NCBI GenBank assembly: GCA_029747015.1
Contig: JAKOGI010000084.1
Location: forward strand, 1,081,001-1,145,000
Direction of reading: 5' to 3'
Origin: Carnegiea gigantea
Taxonomy: Eukaryota; Streptophyta; Magnoliopsida; Caryophyllales; Cactaceae
DNA: 64,000 nucleotides
Shown here: piece by piece, positions 47,801 to 58,199 of the stretch
Position numbering within the stretch: position 1 is the stretch's first letter
Layout: each line of letters starts with the position of its first letter
Program-made: the position numbers and the translations under genes
The notes under the pieces: generated by a model
Told to the model about the DNA's origin: nothing
The model's input: the letters and a program-made list of their open reading frames with translations, nothing else
Database searches by the model: none

Positions 47801-50014
47801 TGTCATTCCCTATGTTCCCAATTGCCCATAACTTTTTGCTACGTTCTGCATTGCCTAAATTAATTCTCCTTTCACTCTCATCCCCTCTCTCTCACTATCC
47901 TAGTAGCCTATTTGTCTCTCTCACCTCCATCCCCAAATTAATTTATTGCACACAGTTCCCCTTCCCCATCTCTTTTCCATTACTTAAAAACCCTCGCAGC
48001 CTATTCTATCTCTTCATCTCCTTGTCAGAGTCTACCTAAGTCAGCAGCCGCCACTGAAGTCGATCACGATGTTGAAGGAATGGCACAAAGCCCATCAACT
48101 GAAGTCCACTGTGAACAACTGTTCCACCATTACAAAAATCATCATCAACCTCGCTCACTCGGGATCGATAACAATGGCGAATTGGATCGTGACCCATCAC
48201 GTTTCGGATCCCGGGTGAATTGCGATCCGGAACAAGGATCTCGGATCGCAGATCGAGGGGGGCGCAGCGAATTAGGTAACTAAGTAGCATACCAACAGCC
48301 TGCTGCATCCTTTCTGACAGACTTGCCTATGGTCCGGCTTTAGAGGAACAAACCCCTGCTTCTTTCAGGCCCTTGATAGAAAACCACTGACTCACCTAAC
48401 TCTAGTCAACAAGTCGGATTGTACAGTTAACCCACAGAGTTTCTATAGTCATCATAATCTAAGAAGCGTTGCAGCTAATGAGAAGCAGGTAATTTAGAAG
48501 TGTGATAAAATCAACTACAATTATACCCCCCATCCCTGTTCACCCCAAAAAAGGCATTAACAGTAATGACTACATCAGTTTAAAATGGACACCACCACTT
48601 TCTCCAAAAACTGCAGCATAAAATAAGGGACCCCAGTTGGGTGCATACAAGCTACTGAATTGTATATGAATTACTGCTTCGACAATGTTCTATAACAATA
48701 CAATTCAGGAGCTCATCAGAAATAAGCAGTCATTGATTCTGATGTCATCTGTCTTCTATTGTGATTTAATGCTAACCTATATGATTTAGTTTCCCACTGA
48801 ACTGTTATCTGCTTTGCGTATGACTTCTAAAAATATATCAGGTTTTGATTAGGGTTCTGCAACCATAATAGTACTTCGACTTCAAAGTTATTTCCTATAG
48901 CTTTGATCTTTATTCTCTTAAGTACCAATGGTCCTCCCTTGTCAAGAGTATATTTGTGGGTTTCTTGCAGCATTCACATAGTTTCTGCCTATCCACTTGA
49001 TTTACTGCTCTCTCTGTCAGTAAGGGTCTGCTCTTTTGGTTGGGAATATGGGTTGGTAAATGTGTAAAGTTGGCTGAGATTGGTGTAAGTGGATTGAAGT
49101 TACTTGAAGTTGGTTTTTTTTTTTTTTTTTTTTGTGTGGTTGAAATGGGTTGAAATGTGTTGAAGTGGATTGAATTTTTTTTTTTTTTTTGGGTATGATG
49201 GATAGAAGTTGATTAAAATAGTTGGAAGTGGGTTGAAGTGGATTGATGTTAGTTGAAGTAGGTATTTTTTTATTGAAGTTGATGAAGTAGATTGAAGTGG
49301 ATTGAAGTGGGCTGCAGTTACTTAAGGTTGGTAAATTGGGATTGACCAACAAAAAGAACAGCGCCTAATACCCCACTCCATTCTCCTAACCATTTGATAA
49401 ATGCATAGTTCATCTGTTGAATTCATAATCAACTTCTCCATTATTAGGGTTCCCAGAAAGTACACAAAGTCCATCAAAAAAGTCACTTTCAGATTAGTAA
49501 AAATATCCCCATAGCAATTAGTAATTGCTAACATGAAGTGTGAAGAAAATCAAGGACCCTATCAACTAATGGCCATTCAATTATCCCAATTACCTGATAA
49601 ATGCATAGATTACAGCGAACCCACCAGGAACTTGATTGTGAATTAGTGTTCTTAACATGCATTAAAAGTCAACTAGAACAAACATTTGTGACATCAACAG
49701 AACACTACAGCAACTACCAACAGCTGATACTTAATATGAAGAAACCACAGCACCCAATTAACTAAAACTGCCAATTAAGGAGTCTGGAGTATTTGATTTG
49801 AGCTAACTGACCATTCCGGGAAATTGGTGGGTCCTCTCAGCAAAATTTTCCTGGGTATCCGTCTCCTCATCTGCGAAGCATGAATTAGTAATTGTATGCA
49901 TCAATTATTTGACAATAGAGTTGACGAAGAGAGAGAAAAGAAGAAAGTGATACCGGAAGACTTGTCAGAAGCATCGCCAAAAAGGGAAGACGCGGAGAAG
50001 AGGGCAGTCTCCAT
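41803..50014 (-). CDS. Class I SAM-dependent methyltransferase, Methyltransf_16 family, seven exons
   Basis: Exons (minus strand, in order): 49954-50014, 49812-49870, 47168-47301, 44963-45108, 44535-44606, 42089-42190 and 41803-41978. They total 750 bases, 249 codons plus TAA, with no internal stop. The protein starts METALFSASSLFGDASDKSS. It has an N-terminal strand VVREFSFHQLNANLLWPGT, SAM-binding motif I VLELGSGTGALAIF, the acidic loop TTSDYDDQEI and the post-II segment WDLVIASDILLYVKQYP, then a C-terminal RHLGSRVYCI strand. This matches the METTL21-like protein-lysine methyltransferase family (PF10294); the substrate cannot be told from sequence. Five introns are GT-AG and intron 3 is GC-AG. 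No signal or membrane segment, so probably cytosolic or nuclear. It looks intact, the only such gene here. Confidence 0.93.
42909..43747. mobile_element. hAT-type MITE in intron 5
   Basis: The ends are TAGGGGTGTCGATGAGCC (left) and, read inward from the right, TAGGGGTGTATTCGAGCC. Flanking ATAGGAAC (42901-42908) and CTAGGAAC (43748-43755) form an 8 bp target duplication with one change. Subterminal AGCTCG/GAGCCAAGC repeats fill both flanks (42920-43080 and 43600-43735). It is 839 bases with no coding capacity. Confidence 0.9.
45505..45969. mobile_element. hAT-like MITE in intron 3
   Basis: ACTGGGCC flanks both ends (45497-45504 and 45970-45977), an 8 bp target duplication. The inverted ends are CATAGTTGCCTGGAAC and CATCGTTACTGGATTC. 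GC-rich subterminal pieces such as GGTACGGGGGACGG and GGTTCGCAGTACGC surround an AT-rich centre. It is 465 bases without a gene. A 9 bp reading (GACTGGGCC) would instead suggest a Mutator-like element. Confidence 0.8.
46053..46235. mobile_element. Short MITE with TTTGGTTGGAT ends in intron 3
   Basis: The inverted ends are ATGTTTGGTTGGATGTAATC on the left and ATGTTTGGTTGGATATAATG on the right read inward. The element is 183 bases, AT-rich and non-coding. The target duplication is not clear, so the superfamily is left open. Confidence 0.75.
47560..48300. repeat. Probable non-autonomous insert in intron 2
   Basis: GC-rich GGATCC/GATCG-rich stretches at 47567-47660 and 48160-48275 flank a CT-rich centre. 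This structure is foreign to the surrounding intron and resembles the hAT element at 52420-53279. I could not match ends or a target duplication, so borders are approximate. Confidence 0.4.
49024..49365. mobile_element. Tourist-like (PIF/Harbinger) MITE in intron 2
   Basis: TAA flanks both ends (49021-49023 and 49366-49368). The inverted ends are GGGTCTGCTCTTTTGGTTGG and GGCGCTGTTCTTTTTGTTGG, about 15 of 20 identical. The interior is degenerate GTTGAAGTGGATTGAA repeats with two T runs (about 49112-49133 and 49171-49190). It is 342 bases. The 3 bp TAA duplication fits the PIF/Harbinger superfamily. Confidence 0.83.
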
Positions 50015-50230
50015 TTTCTACAGCGGAAAGCACAATGTGGGATGCTGGATGCACAAGCAGACGAGGCGCTCCTTCATGCAATTAGCCTTAGGGATTTAGC
50101 CTGGAGCCCTGGACTCGCTTCCTCCTCCGTATTTTCCTTTTTTCTGTTTTTTTGTGTACGCAGGAACACAAATGCCAATATTATAGTCGGATTTAGAGCA
50201 CTTACATTGCCAATTCATGATTTTGAATAA
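50015..50230 (-). promoter_or_regulatory. 5' untranslated region and promoter of the methyltransferase gene
   Basis: Moderately GC-rich sequence upstream of the ATG, distinct from the AT-rich surroundings. A TATAAT-like stretch (minus strand, about 50180) lies roughly 165-170 bases before the start codon; it is a weak candidate core promoter. The L1-type LINE fragment begins just beyond, so the promoter is probably short. Confidence 0.4.
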
Positions 50231-50239
50231 TAGGTGAGG

Positions 50240-51240
50240 GTATACTCTCTCTACATTCCTCTAGCAAATATGTCATCCATCTTTTCCTATTCGAGAAAAT
50301 TTACTCCTCAAAGATATGAATATTGATCCAATTTGCCCTCATTGCAATGTTGCCATTGAGGATACAGAGCATCTATTTTTAGGGTGTTAGAATGCTCAAA
50401 AACTTTGCCAATTAGCAAATGATCATAAGTTGATCACTATTGACCAACCAGATAATCCTTAATTAAAAATTGATAATTGGCTTTCTGATTTAAAGCAATC
50501 TACACCATCCGTTAAGATGGATAGAATTGGTGCACTCCTTTGTAGCATCTGGAAAACGCGGAATAATAAGATATTTCGTAATGAAACATTTGTCCGGGTA
50601 TCTCTCTTTTAAAAAAGTAAAACGATCTAGCGCAGAATGGTGTACTAGACACAAACTAACACAAACACTTTTTCCATACAAACCACACCACATATTCGGT
50701 AGCTGTAAGCAAACGAGGTGACTAACATGGAGTAAACCTAAAGGAGAATTCGTCAAGATCAACTTTGACGAGTTTAAAAATTCTCAAATAGTAGCAGGAG
50801 GACTCATCATCCGTAATAGACAAGGGAAATTCATACAAGCTGCAATATTCAACCTAGGAGCAGCTTCCGTGTTAGTAGCAGAAGCAACAGCTATGGGTAA
50901 TGGGATCAAATAAGCCATATAAGCAGGTTTTACTGACATTCATGTTAAAGGTACAACAAAATTCTCATCCAAGTAGTACAATGAGAAATTCAAATTCCGT
51001 GGAAAATTCAAGTGCTAGTTCATGATATCACTACTTACTTTGACATGTTCAACAATGTTATTATTAATCATATTTTTATGTAAGAAAACAGTGCAACCAA
51101 CTAGCTGGCTAAATTGGGATTATCACTTCATTCCATAAGTATGTGGGATATAGTCCCTCATAGGAACCTTAGTCATATCGTCTTCGAGGATAATTTAGGA
51201 AGAGCCCTTGAGAAAAGGGCTTCCTAGATTGTACTTCTTA
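50240..51240 (+). pseudogene. L1-type LINE fragment: zinc-binding RT tail and RNase H
   Basis: The first part reads CPHCNVAIEDTEHLFLGC, a zf-RVT-type tail, followed by IGALLCSIWKTRNNKIFRNE (about 50330-50590). The second part reads KGEFVKINFDEFKNSQIVAG, IIRNRQGKFIQAAIFNLGAA and EATAMGNGIK (about 50740-50915), a plant LINE-type RNase H. Stops and frameshifts are frequent. The reverse transcriptase itself is absent, so only the 3' end of an L1-type element is present. Confidence 0.75.
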
Positions 51241-51739
51241 CCTTTCTTAAGGATACTGTCTGTACATTATCTTACAATTTATCTTTTGCTCTCGCTTTTA
51301 TGTGTGATAAATTACCAACTTGAGTCATTAAATAAAATATTTCTCATTGACTCTACTACTAAATATATTCAATTATTTTTAGTCTTTTATTTTGTATTAG
51401 TATTATTTGTGTGAATAAGTTGTAGAAAAATAGTTCGTGTATTTTGTGAAACAATGAATAATTAATCTATAAGAGGAAATTTTTTTTCTTTTAAAAGTAT
51501 AATAGCAAACTTAATATGAAAAGTACAACACATCAATATAGTAATTTTCGTTAATAGCAGTAGTTCACTGTACAAAAGTTCAACTTGAACAAAAATACAA
51601 TAGTTCGACTTATAAAAAAAGAATAAAATAAGAGTTCAACTTAAAATGAATACAACCAGTGAGTTCAATTTAAAAAACACACACAAGAGTTCGACTTAAT
51701 ACAATAAAATAATTCAATTGACAAAATACACTACAAAAT
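51241..51739. other. AT-rich flank and probable 3' end of the Harbinger element
   Basis: No gene. 51560-51715 has several GTTCAACTT / GTTCGACTT motifs, possibly subterminal repeats of the Harbinger element whose transposase stops just to the right. A clear terminal repeat was not found. Confidence 0.4.
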
Positions 51740-53900
51740 TTCATTATCACCTACGTCTTTGATGTGCTAGATTTCGCTCTCGCATTTCTTCAACCAAGTC
51801 CGCCTAGTGTTACACGTAGTGTGGGATCTCGAACTTCTATTAATATATCAAGTAAGTCGCATAGCACAGATGAAGGTCGCATCAAACATTAGGCTCTGGG
51901 TTATGCACATAATCACGAGTAAAGTCATAGGAATCTAACTCATCCTTAGCGATCATGTTATGGAGTATTATACATACTTCCTTACCGGTGCCATGACTCC
52001 ATGAATTAGGGCCAAACTTATGGCAAACCGAGCTTGCAGCACACCAAGGGCTCGCTTAACATTCTTCCTAACCACCTCTTAGCGTACAGCGAATAATTTT
52101 GCCCTTGCAACTTGTAGAAGGGGGATAGTTATTATAAATGTCATCCATTTTAAATAAATACCATTTGGTAGATAATATCATATTTTATACTCATGATAAT
52201 TGACGACACACTTGCATTTTGGAGCTCAGTACAACTCATTGAACACCAGAGAATGGTCAAGGACGTTTATATCATTAACACTTTTTGGCATCTCGAAGAA
52301 GGTATGTTATATCCAAAGGTAATATGATACAACTACCCCAACAATGATAGTTGGGACTCCATAAAGTCTTTTAGCAAATGATTCGCTCTAAATTGTTGGG
52401 CAATTCTTCCATTCCTGATAAGGAATGGCAGCGGATCCTGGATCTGATCCAGATCCATTAGATCTACTTCATTTTTAAGGATCTGGATCCTAAAAATATG
52501 GAGCTGTTGAATTTTTAGAGGATATGGGTCCTATTGAATCTGGGTCAGACCTAAATCTGGATCTACTTTGAGACCTAGACCTGACCCTGGATCCGTATAT
52601 AGACCCGTTTATTTTTTTTTTGACCGTGCAGTTGTTATTTTGCCGAGGGTTTTTTGGTCTTCTGCGTTTTGGGACTTTTGAGTCCCTCAAACCCTTACTC
52701 TGCCTCTCCATCTATCTCTCTTAGAATTCTCAGCCGGTGTGCCACTCAGCCCACAGTTCGTATCTGCCGTCTCCCCTTCACGGTTCCACCAATCGTCGTC
52801 ATACACCTTCACGGCTGACGCTACAACTTCGTCATGTTTTGAGCCTTTCGTATTATGGACTTTATAATTTGTTTTCCGCTTGTAGACCGAGGTTTAGTAA
52901 TTGATAGGGTATGTGACGATATTAGACAACTTATTTGGCTTATGTTCAGTGACTTAATAGAGGATAGTGGGCTACTATCAGTAATTTCTACTTATAATTC
53001 AGTATTTTGCTATGTGTTGGCAGTGAAGTTAATTATATGACAAAATTTTATGTATGTACTTTTATTTTATTGTGAAAAAAAAGAAAGTGAAAAAAAGCGA
53101 CTCAAAGTAGCAGGATTCGTTAAGAACCCGCTAGACCCTTTAGATCCAAAGAATCCGAGTCTGGATCCAAATTTTATAGGCCCTGTAAATTTAGATCGAA
53201 TCTGGATCCAGACCTGAAAAATGGATCTGGATCTGGATCTTGGTGGACCTCATCCAGACCCGGTCTATTGCCATTCCTATTCCTGATGCATACAGTCGAT
53301 ACTTCCCAACATATGTGAGAAATCATGCTCGTCCCTTACTTCCAATAGATGATCAACATCGATCAATTTTCTTAAATACTCTTCACCAAATATTGCAATG
53401 ACACATTGTGTAAACTTTTTCAAGCGTTGCAGTGATGTACTTTCACCAATCTTCAAGTATTCATTAACAAAATATATGAATATACCATAGATGAGCATTC
53501 ACAAAGCTGCAGTGCACTTAGTGAGTAGCTTCAACTTATGCCTCCCAGTTGCATCATATCTCACCTGCAAGTACTCACAATGATTTCCAAAGGCCTTCAC
53601 TAGGCGGATGAATAAGTGCTTCCGCATTCTACATCTATGGCGAAAATGTTGTTCACTTTAAATTGAATCTTCATGAAGCACTCATAAGCTTCTTCTTGAT
53701 CTCTACGTATAAATCTTTTCTTCACTCGAAGCTTGGAAGACGAAGGCCTCATCTCGTCTGTAGCTTCCCTAACCTTTAGGAGGAATATCATTTCTTGAGC
53801 TGAGTTTCATCATCAAGTAATTCTTCCATAAGGCATATAATACTATCATTGGATCTTCATTATGAAGCTTTAATCGTCTGATCACGATGAAGAGGAAGAC
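51740..53900 (-). pseudogene. PIF/Harbinger transposase (DDE_4 type), split by a hAT element
   Basis: Pieces on the minus strand: RVKKRFIRRDQEEAYECFMK (53690-53760); YLQVRYDATGRHKLK (53530-53580); VNEYLKIGESTSLQRLKKF, IFGEEYLRKLIDVDHLLE and HMLGSIDCMHQ (53277-53498). Then the hAT insert, EWKNCPTI (52389-52415), PTIIVGVVVSYYLWI, SVNDINVLDHSLVF, the VVNYHEYKI region, VLQARFAI, IILHNMIAKDELDSYD and RERNLAHQRRR near 51745. The first two catalytic aspartates (in SIDCMH and NDINVL) are present. The glutamate expected in VERAFGVLQ is lysine (NVKRALGVLQ), so the enzyme would be inactive even without the stops. Confidence 0.88.
52420..53279. mobile_element. Non-autonomous hAT element inside the Harbinger transposase gene
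   Basis: TTCCTGAT flanks both ends (52412-52419 and 53280-53287), the 8 bp target duplication of hAT elements. The inverted ends are AAGGAATGGCAG and TAGGAATGGCAA. Both flanks are packed with GGATCTGGATC subterminal repeats (52430-52600 and 53140-53260). It is 860 bases and no transposase is encoded. After removal of the insert and one duplication the host frame reads CMHQ then EWKN. Confidence 0.92.
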
Positions 53901-54169
53901 GAGGACAACGGCTTGTCTTCCACAAGGGGTGTAATAGCACTATTGGGATTTTCCATTATTAGGTACCTATGTAACATATCATGATTAAAAAACTGCAATA
54001 CATTGCAACATAAAGGTTTAACACACCACATGCGGGTAAAAGTTACAATAAGCTATTACAATCTAAATGGATACAAGTTAGACGTATTGTAATTTATTGG
54101 AACTTTAACTAACATACCAAGGCACTTGGCATTACTCTTTTGGGGGGGGGACATATTACTCATTTGATG

Positions 54170-55151
54170 GTGGTTATCCCAGTCTCTGGCATGTAATCTC
54201 TTCCTTCTTCATTCCAAAATAAGCAGCATCTTTTGGAGACTAAATTGCGAGTTCATCATCGTTTATCTTGTCTTCATATTATTTCTCCTTAAGTTGTTGC
54301 GTCCTCATCTTCAACTCTGCTGTCATCCCCTTCTACTTATAAGCCTCGTCTCTCAAGCAAAATACTGTCTAAGCTGCAACTTTCTTCTTGTTAACCACGG
54401 TTATCAAGTCGCAGAAGATTTGTATATTCTCAGTAGCCATTGTATCCAACATAGAAAAATGATCAGGCGCCAAATCAACCACAGTGTTGTTTGCATTTTC
54501 CTTAACCTTTCTCTTAGTGGCTTATTCTCCCAATGCAGCAAATAACCTAATCGACTTCTTCATCACTAAGCACTTCCTTGCCAAGGATAGAGATATCAAA
54601 GTGTCCCTCATCTCATTTATTATGGATCATTTTGACGATCCTTCATTTGCAGATGAACTACAATATGTCATCCATTTCATTTGATTTTTTAGCAAATAGT
54701 ACTATGTTTCAGATCAAACTTATTTCCTGTCCATGCAAGAAATGTCTCATGAGCACGGTTTACAATGGCTTCCATGCTTGATCCACTTACATTGTGACAT
54801 AGCGTCCATAATATTGGGTTCACTTATTCACCAATGGATGGCACTAGTTCCAATGAGTGTTGCAAGTTTTTCGAGTTCTCTGTATAGCTCCTTTTGGGGC
54901 AAGCGTGTTGAAGTTGTGGTTACCTTACCTCAAAATGATGCTTTCTTTTGGTCGGCCCCGACAATGGGGTTCATGCTTATATTAATCCAAACAATAACAA
55001 GTCATTTATCCTCTTCCACCATTGTCTTCCCCCTATAATGCCCCCCACCACTTTATCCCCTTCTAACTCATAGTTATTTGAATCATTATTAGCTGCAGAG
55101 TGCCCTAAGGAGGCAACTGTTCCTCTTGGCGTTGATAAGGGTGTTGAGTTG
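54170..55151 (-). pseudogene. Harbinger ORF1 (Myb/SANT-like), C-terminal part
   Basis: On the minus strand: WINISMNPIVGADQKKASF then WGKVTTT (about 54870-54995), the Myb/trihelix-like domain of Harbinger ORF1. Next come VNRAHETFLAWTGNKFDLKH and SSSANEGSSK (about 54650-54770), and finally a charged tail MRTQQLKEK, YEDKINDDELA and SPKDAAYFGMKKEEI (about 54190-54300). ORF1 partners the transposase and binds element ends in this superfamily. Stops and frame changes throughout. The N-terminal part lies at 62805-63031, beyond the Copia insertion. Confidence 0.75.
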
Positions 55152-55514
55152 TGTTGGAGAATTAGGATTACCTGGTAATGCGGAAGTTCGGTCCTCGGAT
55201 CTTACACTTGCTTGATTGCTACCCACGAATTGATGGCTACTAGAGTCACCAGTAAGTCACACTCCAAACCTGGAATCTTAGAGATGGTTAGGCTGAGAGG
55301 AAATCAGAGAGAATTAGAGAGATTTGTTTACTGTGTTGATTTCTGCTTTCTGTGTCTACATCCAGACACACACACCCCCATTTTATAGTAGCAGAAACCT
55401 GAAACTAATTTAGGCCTTTAATAGATAGATTAATACCCAATTAATCCCCTTGTAACTGAGAAAGAAATGGGATGTTTATGGTCATTAAACCTGTGTGATC
55501 ATCACCGGTTAATA
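55152..55514 (-). repeat. Copia left LTR (its 3' LTR)
   Basis: 363 bases, beginning TGTTGGAGAATTAGG and ending CACCGGTTAATA (the terminal CA is changed to TA). A purine-rich GAAGGGGAGC (minus strand, 55515-55524) directly adjoins its inner edge as the polypurine tract. Confidence 0.93.
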
Positions 55515-56502
55515 GCTCCCCTTCGATCACACAGACCTCATATCTCTCTTTCAACATATTCCCTCACGATTCATACTGGGAATGGAGCGTGCGACCAAAG
55601 CTAAACACATCAGTGTTATATCAAGTCACCATCTAACTGACATAACACTTCCAAGAAAAGTCAATACCCCGAATCATTCGAGAACATCACCAATGGCATA
55701 CACTGTTCCTTTATGCCTGATATATCAATTGATTATATACTAAATATAATCACCCGGGCTAGATATAGTGATGGGAAATGATTCTTCCTTAGACAATTAA
55801 AATAGTCCATCTTAGCATAATTACTTTCCTAATGTGCTCCGCTGGACCGTATATATCTTGGTCCTTGGATAACACATTAAGGTAGCAACATCATACTTAG
55901 ACTTCATATTATAACTCTAAGTCCAAGAGTATTGCCAATGAGGCTTGCACGGTGACAAGGTCAGGGAACTCACTTGTCACCCATCACATAGGTTGACATT
56001 TAGCACACACAGTATGAGGGTGTGTCATGGCATAGCCCCAACCAAGTTGGGCATGTCACTCTTCTATGCCATGCAAATCATAAGTCTGGCTTTTACTTAA
56101 AAAACTAACCTGAGTTACTAGATTAACATACACAATGTTAATCACAATATTCAAGATTCGGCTATAAGGCTTCAATATGAAAACTCATTTCATATTCGAC
56201 TCCCTCGAGTCTCATCTTAGTCTCACTAAAGCGACTTTATTCTTCCACTCATACACTCCTGGTATGAGTAATCAATATTGCACACCTAGTGCCAATATGA
56301 TTCAGTATCATCTTGTCCGCTACTCAAGCGTCAGGGCGATTGCCTATGTAATAAGGCCAATCTGAAGCCTGGTGACATTACAATGTGCCTTATAATGTAC
56401 TCACACATTTATGAATATTTGAAAAGAAACATCATTCTTTATTTCATAAATATTCAATACAAGAGTATATATGTCCATCATACATTTGGACACATCTAAA
56501 AA

Positions 56503-58181
56503 CTAAATCCTATGCAGACCTAAATTCATCACATGAGCTTTAAAAGTGTCTCTAGGAATAGGCTTAGTTAACGGATCAGCTATCATCCTACTTGTAGATA
56601 TATACTTAATGACAATTTCTTTCTCTTTTATGGCATTTCGAACAAAATGATAACGCCTCTTGATGTGCTTGGTCTTTCTGTGAAACTTGGAATCTTTAGC
56701 AAACTGGATAGCAGCAGTATTGTCATATAATAATTCTACAGGATCGTCAACTCCAGGAGTGAGATTGAGATCCTGGAGAAAATTCCTCAGCCATATTGCC
56801 TCTTGAGTAGCAAGGCAACAAGCAACATACTCTGCTTCCATGGTTGAACGTGCTATGCAGTCTTGTTTCTTACTGCACCATGATATGACTCCCTCGCTAA
56901 GGGTGAATACATATTCTGAGGTAGATCTGGACTCGTCCAGGTCACCACCCCAATCAGCATCTGTATACCCTCTTAACTTAAGATCCCCTCCTTGGTAGCA
57001 AAGCATAAGATCACTTGTACCACGTAGGTACCGAAAGATTCTCTTGATGGCTTGCCCGTGAGCAGGCCTTGGGTTGCTTTGGTAACGACTTACCAAGCCA
57101 ATCGCAAAGCAAATGTCTGGCCGTGTACACAACATGGCATACATTAAGCTGCCCACTGCACTTACATAAGGAACGTTACTCATTCTCTCCTTTTCTTTGT
57201 CTGTCTTAGGGCACTGATCGAGACTTAAGGTTAGGCCCTTTTCAAGTGAAGTATCCACAGGTTTAGAATAATGCATTCGAAATCGTTTCAAGATTTTATT
57301 AATGTATGCTTCTTGACTCAAACCAAAAAGCTTCTTAGAACGGTTCCAAGTTATTTCAACGCCTAGGACACACCTAGCCTCACCCATATCATTCATCTCG
57401 AAGACGGAGGACAACCACTACTTAGTGGTCTGGATCATCTCCATGTTGTTTCCAGCTAACAGTATGTCGTCACATATAAAGTGAGAAATATAATCCCCTT
57501 TGCAGTTTTCTTGACATACACATAATGATCTTCAGACACTGCATTCAAGCCAAAAGAAATAATGGCCTCATGGAATCTGGAATACCACGCTCTAGAAGAC
57601 TGTTTGAGACCATAGATGGATCTTTTAAGACGACAAACTTTATCCTCTTGACCTTTTGATACAAAACCAATAGGCTGATCCATGTAGATCTCTTCTTCAA
57701 GATTGCCATTAAGGAATGTAGTCTTTACGTCCATCTGGAATAACTCTAAATTCAGATGGGCAACTAAGGCTAGAAGCAGGCGAACAGAGGCAATTCTCAC
57801 CACAGGAGAAAAGGTTTCTTCATAGTCTACCCTTTCAATTTGGGTAAACCCCTTCGCCACTAAACGGGACTTAAACTTATTGATCGTTCCATTAGCCTGA
57901 TATTTTATCTTGAAAACTCACTTGTTTCCAATCAATTTACATCGAGGAGGAAGATCAACAACTTCCCAAACCTTATTTCTCGCCATAGAGTCCATTTTAT
58001 CCCTCATGGCTTCCATCGACTCTTTGTGACTTGGTGAATCAATAGCCTCTTGGAAAGAGGTTGGCTCCTCAATCTCTACAGGAGTGCACAAGAATATCTC
58101 CTCTTCAATTTGAAAATATCGTCGAGGGATTCTTCTGCGTTCACTCCTCCGAAGTGGAGGACCAGTGCTGGTTTGTCCCAC
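56503..58181 (-). pseudogene. Copia reverse transcriptase and RNase H
   Basis: The reverse transcriptase reads AKGFTQIERVDYEETFSPVV, LELFQMDVKTTFLNGNLEEE and YGLKQSSRAWYSRF (57456-57860). Just after LTLYV the frame shifts by one base at the catalytic YVDD motif, which would read on in another frame as DDILLAGNN. It then continues SVFEMNDMGEARCVLGVEI (57360-57414) and YVSAVGSLMYAMLCTRPDI. RNase H follows with YTDADWGGDLDESRSTSEYV, STMEAEYVA and LLYDNTAAIQFAKD, ending MNLGLHRI at 56503. The upstream part FQEAIDSPSHKESMEAMRDK is at 57918-58181. Only the active-site shift and a short gap break the last 430 codons. Confidence 0.92.
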
Positions 58182-58199
58182 TGAGGAACTCCTTCCCCT

